A stretch of 64,000 nucleotides of DNA. Origin: Flavobacteriales bacterium (GTDB taxonomy: Bacteria > Bacteroidota > Bacteroidia > Flavobacteriales_F > PHOS-HE28). Made by a program: the position numbers and the translations under genes. Position 1 is the stretch's first letter. Every line of letters begins with the position of its first letter. The stretch lies in NCBI GenBank assembly GCA_016703005.1, contig JADJCX010000035.1, positions 62,001 through 126,000 on the forward strand, given 5' to 3'. The notes beneath the pieces are model-generated. The model was not told where the DNA came from and made no database searches. It worked only from the letters and a program-made list of their open reading frames with translations. Shown in pieces: positions 55,645 to 64,000 of the stretch.

Positions 55645-56549
55645 CAGAAATAGCCTTCCTTCTTCCTGTCCTCCATCGCCGCCTCGCTCCGCTTGTCGTC
55701 CATGCGGCTGCCGCGTTCGGTTACCCGTGAGGAAGCTACTTCATCAATGATCTCTTCCAATGTGCTCGCCGGCGAATCCACCGCACCGGTGCAGCTCATA
55801 TCGCCGATGGTGCGGAAACGCACGCGCATCTGGTAAGGTTTTTCCTCCGGCTTCAGGCGCATCACCGGTGAGTTGGCGTAGATCACGCCATCACGTTTGA
55901 ACACTTCGCGCTCGTGACTGAAGTAGATGCTGGGGATGGGAATGCTCTCCAACATGATGTACTGCCACACGTCCATCTCCGTCCAGTTGCTGATCGGGAA
56001 GGCTCGGAAATGCTCACCCGGACGCTTCTTGCCGTTGTAGATGTTCCAAAGTTCCGGACGCTGGTTCTTCGGGTCCCACTGCCCGAATTCATCTCGGTGG
56101 CTGAACACGCGCTCCTTGGCGCGGGCTTTCTCCTCGTCACGACGGCCACCACCGATGGCGCAGTCCACCTTGTGTTTCTCCAAGCTGTCGAGCAGCGTTA
56201 CCGTCTGCAGTTTGTTGCGACTTGCGTAGTAGCCGGTCTCCTCCTGCACGCGCCCGCTGTCGATGCTTTCCTGCACGCTGCCGACGAACAATTGCGCACC
56301 GTGCTCTTTCACCAGTTCATCGCGGAACGTCATCGTCTCTTCGAAGTTGTGGCCTGTATCCACATGCAACAACGGGAACGGCACCTTCGCCGGGAAGAAC
56401 GCCTTGCGAGCGAGGTGGAAACACACGATGCTGTCCTTGCCACCGCTGAACAGGAGCATGGGCCGTTCGAACTGCGCGGCCACTTCACGCAGGATGTGCA
56501 TGCTTTCGTTTTCGAGTTCCTTCAGGTGTGTCAGTCGGTACGAATGCAT
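55644..56549 (-). CDS. cysD: Sulfate adenylyltransferase catalytic subunit CysD
   Basis: 301 residues of the PP-loop ATPase family: 'MLLFSGGKDSIVCFHLARKA' (motif at 35-40). 'LLHVDTGHNFEETMTFRDEL', 'GGGRRDEEKARAKERVFS' and the end 'RVTERGSRMDDKRSEAAMED' are standard. It adenylylates sulfate together with CysN. It lies between cysC and cysN in an operon. Confidence 0.97.
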   Translation of the reverse strand: MHSYRLTHLKELENESMHILREVAAQFERPMLLFSGGKDSIVCFHLARKAFFPAKVPFPLLHVDTGHNFEETMTFRDELVKEHGAQLFVGSVQESIDSGRVQEETGYYASRNKLQTVTLLDSLEKHKVDCAIGGGRRDEEKARAKERVFSHRDEFGQWDPKNQRPELWNIYNGKKRPGEHFRAFPISNWTEMDVWQYIMLESIPIPSIYFSHEREVFKRDGVIYANSPVMRLKPEEKPYQMRVRFRTIGDMSCTGAVDSPASTLEEIIDEVASSRVTERGSRMDDKRSEAAMEDRKKEGYF

Positions 56550-56552
56550 GGA

Positions 56553-57158
56553 TCAGACCCGCGAAATACGCGGTGCTATGAATTGATGTAGTTCCTGAAC
56601 GGTGTCCGCTTCCGAACGTCCTGCGGTGTCCAAACGAATAGCCGGTGAAGTCGGGGCCTCGAACGGCGCACTGATACCGGTGAAGTCTTTCACCTCGCCA
56701 GCGCGCGCCTTGGCGTAGAGTCCTTTGACATCCCGCTGCTCACATACTTCCAGCGGTGTGTCCACGAAGACTTCGAGGAAGTCCTGCTCACCAATGATGT
56801 CCTTGGCCAGCTGGCGTATCGCCATGGTGGGGCTCACGAAACAGCAGATGGTAACGATGCCTTGCTGTACGAACAGCTTCGCGACTTCCGCAATGCGGCG
56901 GATGTTCTCCGTGCGGTCGGCTTCGCTGAAGCCAAGGTTGTTGTTGATGCCGGTGCGCACGTTATCCCCATCGAGCACCGTCGTGAGGTGCCCGGCGGCA
57001 TGGAGTTGTTTTTCCAGCGCCAGCGCGATCGTGCTCTTGCCGCTGCCGCTCAATCCTGTCATCCAGATCACGCAGCCGCGCTGTTGCAGCAGATCCTCCT
57101 TGTCGTTACGCGCCAACATGCGGTCGAAAACGGGATGGATATGGGCTGGTGCGGGCAT
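56553..57158 (-). CDS. cysC: Adenylylsulfate kinase CysC
   Basis: 201 residues from ATG 57158. It phosphorylates APS to PAPS. P-loop 'MTGLSGSGKSTIALALEK' at 33-50, and 'VLDGDNVRTGINNNLGFSEA' with 'RTENIRRIAEVAKLF' are the family signature. 'DTPLEVCEQRDVKGLYAKAR' is the lid. First gene of cysC-cysD-cysN. Upstream is TACATTCG, close to the -7 consensus. No PAPS reductase (cysH) is in the window, so PAPS could be used for sulfation or for reduction elsewhere. Confidence 0.95.
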   Translation of the reverse strand: MPAPAHIHPVFDRMLARNDKEDLLQQRGCVIWMTGLSGSGKSTIALALEKQLHAAGHLTTVLDGDNVRTGINNNLGFSEADRTENIRRIAEVAKLFVQQGIVTICCFVSPTMAIRQLAKDIIGEQDFLEVFVDTPLEVCEQRDVKGLYAKARAGEVKDFTGISAPFEAPTSPAIRLDTAGRSEADTVQELHQFIAPRISRV

Positions 57159-57230
57159 TGCGGAAAAGGACCGCGAATGTATGCCTTCGTGTAAGGCGGA
57201 AATGCGGCTCAATAGTGCGATCCCCGACGG

Positions 57231-58877
57231 TCAGGAAGCCTTGGCCAGCTTGCTCTTGCGGTAGCCGTAGGCGAAGTAGCACAACAGTCCCAACACGAGC
57301 CAGATGCCGAACCATTTCCAGTTGCTCACGGCCATGCCGGTGAGGAGGTAACAGCACGAGACAAGTCCCAGCACCGGGATCAAGGACCATTGCTTGCGGA
57401 AGCTGTACCAAGCCATCGCCAAGCAGATCAGGTAGAAGACGATCATGGGGAAGTTGATGCCGTAGCCGGTCCGTCCCAGTATCCGGTGGAAGTGGTTCTC
57501 ATCGAACGTGACGATGAGCGCGAGGGCGACCATACCCAACAATGGTGCAATGAACTTGGCATTGAAGTAGGGGAGGTGGAAACGCCCGGGCGAACGTGCT
57601 TTTCGCGGCATCAGCAGTACGCCGCCGCATACCAGCACGAAGGCGAACAAGGTGCCGATGCTGGTGAAGTCGAGAATGAAATTCTCGTCGGTGAAGAAGA
57701 TCGGGATGCCCACCACAAGGCCTGTCACGATGGTGCTGAAGCCAGGTGTCTTGTACTTCGGGTGTATGCTGGCAAAGCGTTTCGGCAGCAGGCCGTCGCG
57801 GCTCATGCTCATCCAGATGCGTGGTTGGCCAAGTTGGAAAACGAGCATGACGCTGGTCATGGCCACCACGGCCGCGATGCTCACGATGAAGAGCATCCAT
57901 TTCACGCCGCGGATCGCGAACACTTCAGCCAATGGATCACTTACGCCCAGCTGCTTGTAGCTCACCATACCGGTAAGCACGAGCGCGAGGATGATGTAGA
58001 CAACCGTGCAAACGACCAAGCTCAAGATCATGCCTTTCGGCAGATCGCGCTGGGGATTTTTGCTTTCTTCTGCCAACGTGCTCACAGCATCGAAGCCGAT
58101 GTAGGCGAAGAACACCGCGCTAACGCCCGCCATTACACCCCCGAATCCGTTCGGCATCCACGGCGTCCAGTTGTCGATGTCCACGTACGCTACGCCCACG
58201 ATGATGACCAGAAGGATGATGGCCAGCTTCACCACCACCATGATGTTGCTCACGTTGCGGCTCTCCTTCACACCGGTATACACCAGCCAGGTGATGAATG
58301 CATTGATCGCGAACGCCGGCAGGTCGAAGATGATGCGTAGGTTGCCGAGCAGGGGAGCAGTGCTCCACGCTGTCATGCCTTCACCCGCCGTGCCGGCATT
58401 GAATGCGTTGTGCGCGGCGGTGTAGTTGATCGTCAGCCACTCCGCCATGTGCAATCCCAGACCATCTAAAAGATTGGTGAAGTATCCGCTCCAGGCGAAG
58501 GCGACGTAGATGTTCCCGATGCTGTATTCCATCAGCAGCGCCCAGCCGATGACCCATGCGAAGAGCTCACCGAAGCTCACGTACGCGTAGGTGTACGCAC
58601 TGCCGCTCACGGGCACACGCGACGCGAAGTCGGCATAGCACAATGCTGTGAAGCCACAGGCCACAGCGCATAGGATGAACAGGAACACAACACCCGGCCC
58701 ACCGCTGAAACAGGCGGTGCCCATACTGCTGAAGCTGCCTGCGCCGATGATCGCCGCAATGCCGAAGAAGGTGAGATCGCGAAGCGTGAGATGTTTTCCA
58801 AGGCTTTGCGCGCCGTGTATCTCGCCCTCGCTGCCGGTGGCCGTGGTGATCGGTTTCTTGCGGAAAAGCTGGTTCAT
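57231..58877 (-). CDS. APC-family amino acid permease
   Basis: 548 residues, 12 or more membrane helices. 'GKHLTLRDLTFFGIAAIIGA' then 'GSFSSMGTACFSGGPGVVFL' is the start of helix 1 in APC permeases of the cationic amino acid transporter type. 'FFAYIGFDAVSTLAEESKNP' is the signature of helix 6. A secondary transporter, driven by proton or sodium, for an amino acid; the substrate cannot be told. It follows the DAACS transporter gene by 9 bases, so the two uptake systems are likely one operon. Confidence 0.88.
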   Translation of the reverse strand: MNQLFRKKPITTATGSEGEIHGAQSLGKHLTLRDLTFFGIAAIIGAGSFSSMGTACFSGGPGVVFLFILCAVACGFTALCYADFASRVPVSGSAYTYAYVSFGELFAWVIGWALLMEYSIGNIYVAFAWSGYFTNLLDGLGLHMAEWLTINYTAAHNAFNAGTAGEGMTAWSTAPLLGNLRIIFDLPAFAINAFITWLVYTGVKESRNVSNIMVVVKLAIILLVIIVGVAYVDIDNWTPWMPNGFGGVMAGVSAVFFAYIGFDAVSTLAEESKNPQRDLPKGMILSLVVCTVVYIILALVLTGMVSYKQLGVSDPLAEVFAIRGVKWMLFIVSIAAVVAMTSVMLVFQLGQPRIWMSMSRDGLLPKRFASIHPKYKTPGFSTIVTGLVVGIPIFFTDENFILDFTSIGTLFAFVLVCGGVLLMPRKARSPGRFHLPYFNAKFIAPLLGMVALALIVTFDENHFHRILGRTGYGINFPMIVFYLICLAMAWYSFRKQWSLIPVLGLVSCCYLLTGMAVSNWKWFGIWLVLGLLCYFAYGYRKSKLAKAS

Positions 58878-58886
58878 GATGCGCGA

Positions 58887-60128
58887 CTATTTCTCCAGCA
58901 TTCCTTCCCACTTGCTCACCACCACCGTTGCAACGGCGTTGCCCACCACGTTGGTGGCGCTGCGGCCCATGTCGAGCAGGTGATCCACGCCGAGCAGTAA
59001 GAGCAACCCGGCCTCCGGGATGTTGAACATGGCCAACGTTCCGGCGATCACCACGAGCGAGGCGCGCGGCACCCCCGCGATGCCTTTGCTGGTGACCATG
59101 AGCACCAACAGCATGGTGATCTGTTGCGAAGCGCTGAGGTCGATGCCATAGGCTTGCGCAATGAAAAGGCTTGCGAAAGTCATGTACATCATGCTGCCAT
59201 CGAGGTTAAAGCTGTAGCCCAGCGGCAGGATGAAACTGACGATGCGATTGGGACAGCCGAAACGTTCCAGTTGTTCCATGGTGCGTGGAAAGGCCGCCTC
59301 ACTGCTCGCGGTGCTGAAGGCCAGCAACAGGGGATCCTTGATGCGGCTGATGAGCGTGCCGGTGCGTCGGCCGATGATGAGATAACAAACCAGCATCAGC
59401 AAACACCACAACAGCAGGAGACCGAAGTAGAACTGCCCGATGAACTTGCCGTATGTGCCGAGGATGCTGAGGCCCTTCTGTGAGATCACCGCGGCCATGG
59501 CGGCGAATACGGCGAACGGCGCCACGTTCATCACCATGCCGGTCACCTTCAGCATCACGTGGCCGAGGCTGTCCATGGCGTTCACGATGGGCGCGCCCTT
59601 CTCGCCGAGCGCCGCGCAGGCCACACCCACCATCAGGGCGAAGATCACGATCTGCAGGATCTCGTTGTTGGCCATGGCTTCCACGATGCTCTTCGGGAAG
59701 ACGTGCGTGATGAAGTTGCGCAGGGTGAATTCCACGCCCTCCACGCCGCTGCTTGCTGTTGCATCAGGCAGTGGCAAGCCGAGCGAAACACCGGGTTCGA
59801 AGAGGTTCACGAGGAACATGCCCAACAACAGGCTCATCAGGCTTGCGCTGATGAACCAAAGCAACGCGCGACCACCGATCCGGCCAACGCTCTTCAGATC
59901 GCCAAGTTTTGCCACGCCCACTATGAGCGTGCTCAGCACCAATGGCGCGATGATCATCTTCACCAAGCGGAGGAAGATGTCCGTCAGGATCGAGATGTTC
60001 TCACCGAAGGCTTTCAGTGAAGCCTCATCCGGATAGGCGCTGCGGTACCATGCTCCCAACCCTATCCCCAGCACCATGGCAATGAAGATCCAGAGGGTGA
60101 GCTTGTTGCTCTTTGTCATGGGAGGCAA
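58887..60128 (-). CDS. Dicarboxylate/amino acid:cation symporter (DAACS family)
   Basis: 413 residues with the GltPh-type fold. The family marks are visible: the serine-rich 'LLLAFSTASSEAAFPRTME' tip (HP1), 'GYSFNLDGSMMYMTFASLFI' (helix 7) and 'MLLVLMVTSKGIAGVPRASL' (HP2), then 'LLLGVDHLLDMGRSATNVVG'. It moves acidic amino acids or C4-dicarboxylates with sodium or protons. The start may be ATG 60128 or the ATG three codons later. It is cotranscribed with the APC permease. Confidence 0.92.
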   Translation of the reverse strand: MPPMTKSNKLTLWIFIAMVLGIGLGAWYRSAYPDEASLKAFGENISILTDIFLRLVKMIIAPLVLSTLIVGVAKLGDLKSVGRIGGRALLWFISASLMSLLLGMFLVNLFEPGVSLGLPLPDATASSGVEGVEFTLRNFITHVFPKSIVEAMANNEILQIVIFALMVGVACAALGEKGAPIVNAMDSLGHVMLKVTGMVMNVAPFAVFAAMAAVISQKGLSILGTYGKFIGQFYFGLLLLWCLLMLVCYLIIGRRTGTLISRIKDPLLLAFSTASSEAAFPRTMEQLERFGCPNRIVSFILPLGYSFNLDGSMMYMTFASLFIAQAYGIDLSASQQITMLLVLMVTSKGIAGVPRASLVVIAGTLAMFNIPEAGLLLLLGVDHLLDMGRSATNVVGNAVATVVVSKWEGMLEK

Positions 60129-60197
60129 TGTATGCGGAAGGTCCCAAGAACAACGAAGGGGGCCGCAGCTCCCTTCGTTCAGCGGTATCGTCCGGCG

Positions 60198-61898
60198 CTA
60201 CAACAACGTGCAGTCGGCAGCCGCAAGATCCTTCATTTCGTTCCTCAACAACATCTCACTGCCGATCTTGGTGTTCGCTGTTCCGGCGTTCAAGTCCCGC
60301 ACCTTCTCCATCCAACATTTGGCCAAGGGCAGGTTCTTTTCCTGAGTGTAGTAGTAGTAGCCCAAGTAGAAGTATGCCTCTTCCACGTCCACCTTCTTCT
60401 TCTCGATGTTCTCCGGCGTCAAGTGCTTCACCACTTCCTCGTAGAAAGGCTTGGCCTGCCATGTGGTCCTAGCGGTATCCATGCCCACGTTGGCGCGTGC
60501 GCGGCCCAGGTAGCCATCGTACGTTTTGGAATTGCGCTCTATATAGCTGGTCCAAGCGCTATCGGCCAAGGGGAACATCTTTGCCCGGTTGGCTGCGCTG
60601 CCCAAGTAGAAGTAGTCGTTCGCCTTCGCCTCGCCGGCGGCGATCTTTTCCTGCCATACCTCCACTTCCTTATCGTAGCGCTTGGCCTTCTTGAACAGAT
60701 TCGCCGCGTTGAGGTACAGGTCAGGGCGATCGCGGTCCACGCGTACACAGATCAAACACATCTCCGCAGCAAGCGAATCGAGGTTACCGCTGGGCAGGCC
60801 ACCGGTGGTGATCGTGCCTTCGCCCACTTGTTTGGCAAGGCCTTCGTAGATCTTGCCCATCACCTCCCAATCGCTCGGGATCTCCAGATCGTCCGGTTGT
60901 TCGGAGAGGTATTCCTCCATGACCTCCAAGGCTTGCACATGGTTGCCGGCCGCAGCAAGGTTGTAGCCTTCGATCCGGCGCAGCGAGTTGTCGTTGAGCC
61001 CGGTCGCTTTCAAGGCCGTGATCTCGGCAAGTGACTCGTTGTTCTTCCCGATCAGGTAGAGGAACTTGGCATAACGAACGCGAGCGCTCACGCTGCCCTT
61101 GTTCAGTTCCAGGTATTTCTCGTAGTCGGCCGTGGCCTGGTCGTACTGTTTCAGGCTGAAGTGCGCTTCCGCACGCCCCCTGTATGCGGGCGCGTAGGCG
61201 GCATCGTTGGCAATGGCCTTGGTGTATTCCTCGACCGCGCCAGCGGGGTTACGGCCACTGCGGTGGTACATCAGCGCCTTCTTGGTCAGCGGTTTCGGGT
61301 TGAGGCCTTGCAGGTTGATGGCTTTGTTGTATTCCGCTACCGCTTGGGTAGGACCGCTGCGTGGATCGGCCGCCACGGACATATCGCCGCGGAGGATAAA
61401 GATCTCGATATCGCTCGGGTTAAGCTCCTCAGCCTTCGCCAAATAGGCCATGGCCGTTACGAAGTCAGGGTTCTTGCCAACGGACATGGCCTCGGCTACT
61501 TCTCGATAAGCCAGCGACTTGGCTGGCTTGCCGAACTTGTTGGTCTTGTCCTCGGCCATGGCCAATGCTTCGGTGAACTTGGCCTGCGCTTCGGTTACGT
61601 TGCCTTTGGCCCGCAGCGCTTTGCCGATACCCGCATGGTTGAGCGGGAAACGCGGGTTCACTTCCGCGCCTTTGCGGTAGCAGATCTCGGCACTGTCGCG
61701 GCGCTCGTTGTACCAAAAGTTCTCGCCCATGTAGAACCATGCCTCACCACTGGTGGGGGCGGCCGCGATGGCGACCTTGTATAAACTGGTGGCCTTCTCG
61801 AACTGCTCCTTGTCCGTGAGTTGTGTGGCCTCCTGCAACTGTGCGCTCAGGTTGAGGCTGACAACCGACGCGGCGCAAAGGATGATGCTCTTCTTCAT
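60198..61898 (-). CDS. TPR-repeat periplasmic protein
   Basis: 566 residues from ATG 61898: signal peptide 'MKKSIILCAASVVSLNLSAQ', then about ten tetratricopeptide units ('KATSLYKVAIAAAPTSGEAW', 'FYMGENFWYNERRDSAEICY', 'VEEYTKAIANDAAYAPAYRG', etc.) to the end. The longer upstream frame overlaps the lipoprotein gene and is rejected. It serves as a scaffold; last gene of the exbD-tonB-PstS-like set. The order with a TPR protein after a PstS-like lipoprotein and TonB is found in other Bacteroidota, but its role is not known to me. Confidence 0.85.
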   Translation of the reverse strand: MKKSIILCAASVVSLNLSAQLQEATQLTDKEQFEKATSLYKVAIAAAPTSGEAWFYMGENFWYNERRDSAEICYRKGAEVNPRFPLNHAGIGKALRAKGNVTEAQAKFTEALAMAEDKTNKFGKPAKSLAYREVAEAMSVGKNPDFVTAMAYLAKAEELNPSDIEIFILRGDMSVAADPRSGPTQAVAEYNKAINLQGLNPKPLTKKALMYHRSGRNPAGAVEEYTKAIANDAAYAPAYRGRAEAHFSLKQYDQATADYEKYLELNKGSVSARVRYAKFLYLIGKNNESLAEITALKATGLNDNSLRRIEGYNLAAAGNHVQALEVMEEYLSEQPDDLEIPSDWEVMGKIYEGLAKQVGEGTITTGGLPSGNLDSLAAEMCLICVRVDRDRPDLYLNAANLFKKAKRYDKEVEVWQEKIAAGEAKANDYFYLGSAANRAKMFPLADSAWTSYIERNSKTYDGYLGRARANVGMDTARTTWQAKPFYEEVVKHLTPENIEKKKVDVEEAYFYLGYYYYTQEKNLPLAKCWMEKVRDLNAGTANTKIGSEMLLRNEMKDLAAADCTLL

Positions 61899-61924
61899 GA
61901 TCTGGTTCACTATGCCGACGGCCT

Positions 61925-62851
61925 TCACTCGAACACGATCTCCACTTCGCGGACATGGAGGTGTGCTGGAACGAGGCCTCTTTTCAGGATGATCTTCTGG
62001 CCTTTCGGGCCGGCTACAAAGGAAGCAAAGCCGGTGCCAAGGCCGCTTTTGCCCTCCACCACCATCATAACGATACTGCGACGCAACGGATACGACTTGT
62101 CCGCCAAGGTGCCTTGTGAGGGAAGCACCGCCTTGGATGTGCCGGATCCAACGGCAAGGATCTTCACTTGATCGCGCAATGCTCGGCACTGCTCATTGTC
62201 CAGGTCGCTGATGGCCGAGAAGGGCAGGAAGCCGATGGCGTCCACGTGGCTGCTCACCTGCGATACCAGATCCTCAAAGCCAGTGGCCGCGAACACTTGT
62301 GCCTTCAGGCGCGAAGCATCGCCGCCGAGCAACGAATCCACGAGCGTGCGCGCAACACCACTGCCGCTGCGGTCGAACATGGGACGGAGGGGTGGGAACA
62401 CCTCGTACTTAACCCCGGGAAGCGGGGTGCCGCTCAGCCACGATGTCAATTCTTCGACGGACAGCGAATCCTCGGAGCAGCCTTTGTTGACGATCACCGC
62501 AATTCCATCGGTGGCCACTGATTCCACGTGTGGCGCCAGTTGTTTGTTCCGGAAAAAAGCCTCCTGCTCGGCACCGGGCATGAACGATGCGAATACGGCC
62601 CGCACGCTGTCCTGCAACATGGCTTTCAGCAACTCGCCTTCGGGCATGTAGTACAGGTCGACGTCTGCGTCCTTGTAGTGGTACTCGTACACGGCTTCCT
62701 CGATCTCCAGAACGGACCGGAACGACTCATCGGCCAGTATGCTCACGTGGCCGTAGGTGGGCGTGTCATCGTGCCGTGGGTCGCTGGGCGTGCCGGAGCA
62801 TGCTGACAGGATCAACAGGACAACACATTCCGGAAGGAAAGTCCTGCTCAC
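61925..62851 (-). CDS. PstS-like substrate-binding lipoprotein
   Basis: 308 residues with lipobox 'LLILSAC'. 'YGHVSILADESFRSVLEIEE', 'ATDGIAVIVNKGCSEDSLSV' and 'RSGSGVARTLVDSLLG' belong to the PstS-like binding protein fold, with a Ser/Gly-rich anion loop. There is no ABC permease or ATPase nearby. It is instead embedded after tonB, so it may deliver a ligand to a TonB-dependent system or act as a sensor. The start overlaps the stop of the small membrane protein (ATGA). Confidence 0.82.
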   Translation of the reverse strand: MSRTFLPECVVLLILSACSGTPSDPRHDDTPTYGHVSILADESFRSVLEIEEAVYEYHYKDADVDLYYMPEGELLKAMLQDSVRAVFASFMPGAEQEAFFRNKQLAPHVESVATDGIAVIVNKGCSEDSLSVEELTSWLSGTPLPGVKYEVFPPLRPMFDRSGSGVARTLVDSLLGGDASRLKAQVFAATGFEDLVSQVSSHVDAIGFLPFSAISDLDNEQCRALRDQVKILAVGSGTSKAVLPSQGTLADKSYPLRRSIVMMVVEGKSGLGTGFASFVAGPKGQKIILKRGLVPAHLHVREVEIVFE

Positions 62852-63030
62852 CGGTCGTTACGTTTCCTGTACCACATCCACAGCCGCAGCACACCGTAGC
62901 CAGCCAGTATCCCGCCGAGCGCAAGGCGGTAGTCCGGTATCAATTCCATCAGTACATCGGTGAAGAGGAACAAGCCGCCACAAACGATGTAGAACACCGA
63001 CATGGCCAGAGCGAAGGCGCGCAGGCGCAT
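62848..63030 (-). CDS. Small membrane protein (60 aa)
   Basis: 60 residues: two hydrophobic helices ('FALAMSVFYIVCGGLFLFTD', 'LALGGILAGYGVLRLWMWY') and a basic end. The stop overlaps the start of the PstS-like gene; the start is 10 bases after tonB. Genes of this size are often found between TonB and the binding lipoprotein in Bacteroidota. Function not known; membrane accessory of the Ton complex is possible. Confidence 0.75.
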   Translation of the reverse strand: MRLRAFALAMSVFYIVCGGLFLFTDVLMELIPDYRLALGGILAGYGVLRLWMWYRKRNDR

Positions 63031-63040
63031 GATGCGGAGC

Positions 63041-63874
63041 TTACTGCAGTTCGAACACGATGCGCTGAACGAACCGCTGCTTCACCGGGCGGCCACCCAT
63101 TTTCGCGGGGCTCCATTTCGGCATGGCCTTGATCACGCGCATGGCTTCTTTGTCACACCCAGGACTGATGCCTTTCTTCAGCGTTACGCCGGTAACGGAC
63201 CCGTCTTTGTCCACCACGAATTCAACGAACACTGTTCCTTGGATCATGGCGTCGGCTTCCATGGCCGGGTACTTCACGTTCTTGTTCAGGTATTCCAGGA
63301 AGCCCTTGTCTCCACCAGGAAAGCCCGAGTTCTCCTCCACCATGCCCCAAGCATAGGTGGTATTGTCCTCCTCAACAGGGGGTGGGGCTTCCTCCTCCTT
63401 CACACCTTCCACGGTAACGGTACTGGCCATTACAGTGTCCAGTTCGTCCTGTGTGGGCGGTGGATCGTCCACTTCTTCGTTGGTAGCTTCTACCTGAACG
63501 AACTGCACTTGTTCAACTGGTGGTGGTGGTTCCACGATCTCGGGAGGTGGCGGAGGTGGCTCTTCCTCTTCCTCTTGGAAGTCGGTCATATCCACTTCCA
63601 CTACTTTCTTCTTCAGCACCACTTCGGCGGCTTTCTCCGGGATCATATACGGGGCGGCCACAGCGAAGAGCACGAGGATCACAGAACCCGCCACGGCGAT
63701 GCCGAGACGCTTGGTGTAGTCCTGGCGCAGTTGATAGGCGCCATATTCCTTGTTGCGGTCCGCGAACACAAGGTTGTTGCGGATGCCGGCCAGTACGTTG
63801 TTCCAACTGAGGTCCATGCCCATGATGAGCGAGAACACCAGCATGACGCCTGCTATGATGAACATCCCTTCCAT
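63041..63874 (-). CDS. tonB: Energy transducer TonB
   Basis: 277 residues. A membrane segment at the beginning ('MFIIAGVMLVFSLIMGM') and another at about residues 58-78 ('LGIAVAGSVILVLFAVAAPY'), then an acidic-proline linker ('EEEEEPPPPPPEIVEPPPPV'), and a C-terminal TonB domain ('YLNKNVKYPAMEADAMIQGT', 'GTVFVEFVVDKDGSVTGVTL', 'MRVIKAMPKWSPAKMGGRPV'). It couples the proton motive force from ExbBD to outer-membrane receptors. 'NLVFADRNKEYGAYQLRQDY' is a conserved Bacteroidota motif. The gene begins three bases after exbD. Confidence 0.95.
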   Translation of the reverse strand: MEGMFIIAGVMLVFSLIMGMDLSWNNVLAGIRNNLVFADRNKEYGAYQLRQDYTKRLGIAVAGSVILVLFAVAAPYMIPEKAAEVVLKKKVVEVDMTDFQEEEEEPPPPPPEIVEPPPPVEQVQFVQVEATNEEVDDPPPTQDELDTVMASTVTVEGVKEEEAPPPVEEDNTTYAWGMVEENSGFPGGDKGFLEYLNKNVKYPAMEADAMIQGTVFVEFVVDKDGSVTGVTLKKGISPGCDKEAMRVIKAMPKWSPAKMGGRPVKQRFVQRIVFELQ

Positions 63875-63877
63875 GGC

Positions 63878-64000
63878 TCAGAGTTGTTGTTTGGCAATGT
63901 CGAGCAACGCGCGCTCGTCAGGCTTGATGCTGTCCTGAACCGAGAATTTGTCGATCGCGTGGATACCCATCTCATCCACGATGTCGATCACGTTCCGGTA
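63878..64000 (-). CDS. exbD: Biopolymer transporter ExbD, C-terminal fragment
   Basis: The last 40 codons (to the stop at 63880) encode 'YRNVIDIVDEMGIHAIDKFS' and then 'VQDSIKPDERALLDIAKQQL'. 'VIDIVDEM' is the end of the periplasmic domain of ExbD/TolR. The gene continues past the window edge. Together with TonB it forms the energising complex. Confidence 0.85.
   Translation of the reverse strand, partial: YRNVIDIVDEMGIHAIDKFSVQDSIKPDERALLDIAKQQL

Overview
The window is chromosomal DNA of a fairly GC-rich Bacteroidota, most likely of the Flavobacteriales type. The markers are gldH, sprA, several type IX secretion (T9SS) cargo proteins with C-terminal sorting domains, a gliding-type (CHU) C-terminal domain, alternative complex III, a DUF6029/Omp28/TlpA cluster and TAnnTTTG-like promoter motifs. 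I see no tRNA, rRNA, CRISPR array, prophage or plasmid function.

Layout. 1-2.5 kb: end of a large secreted protein, then riboflavin synthase. 2.5-7.7 kb (minus): two tandem FG-GAP/ASPIC T9SS proteins and a dihaem cytochrome lipoprotein. 7.7-9.45 kb: repeat-rich DNA around a 30-residue Lys/Ala/Pro protein, then a DUF2007-like membrane protein. 9.45-13.8 kb (minus): ricT-gldH-PBP1A. 13.8-18.7 kb (minus): two tandem T9SS paralogues, two remnants of another T9SS gene, REP-like palindromes and a RAYT (REP-associated) transposase. 19-27 kb (plus): ruvA and sprA with arrays of heptanucleotide repeats. 27-29.3 kb (minus): a polytopic membrane protein and a SPOR protein. 29.6-41.3 kb (plus): actABCDEF-coxBA, the quinol-to-oxygen respiratory module, closed by a strong terminator. 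41.3-46.1 kb: palindromic repeats plus a badly broken stretch (beta-barrel protein, ruvB, an unrecognised frame, queG, an Omp28-like gene). 46.1-50.9 kb: DUF6029, TlpA, and secreted T9SS proteins, one with a thioredoxin fold. 50.9-54.3 kb: sirtuin, MORN-repeat protein, gcvH, vanZ-like. 54.3-60.1 kb (minus): cysC-cysD-cysN and two transporters. 60.2-64 kb (minus): exbD-tonB-small membrane protein-PstS-like lipoprotein-TPR protein.

How the genes work together. ActA-F oxidise menaquinol and pass electrons to the CoxA/CoxB oxidase. SprA is the outer-membrane T9SS translocon, and many of the secreted proteins here carry its sorting signal; GldH belongs to the gliding machinery linked to it. CysC/D/N activate sulfate to PAPS. 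ExbD/TonB energise outer-membrane transport.

Quality. About a dozen genes, including core ones (ruvA, ruvB, queG, actB, coxB, ricT), are broken by small indels, many in homopolymers, with extreme density at 42.3-46.1 kb and none seen in 54-64 kb. I read most of these as consensus errors of a long-read assembly, not as real pseudogenes. The most interesting real signals are the heptamer arrays that enter the coding starts of sprA and probably gldH, and the REP/RAYT neighbourhood with a tandem duplication whose breakpoints fall at REP copies.
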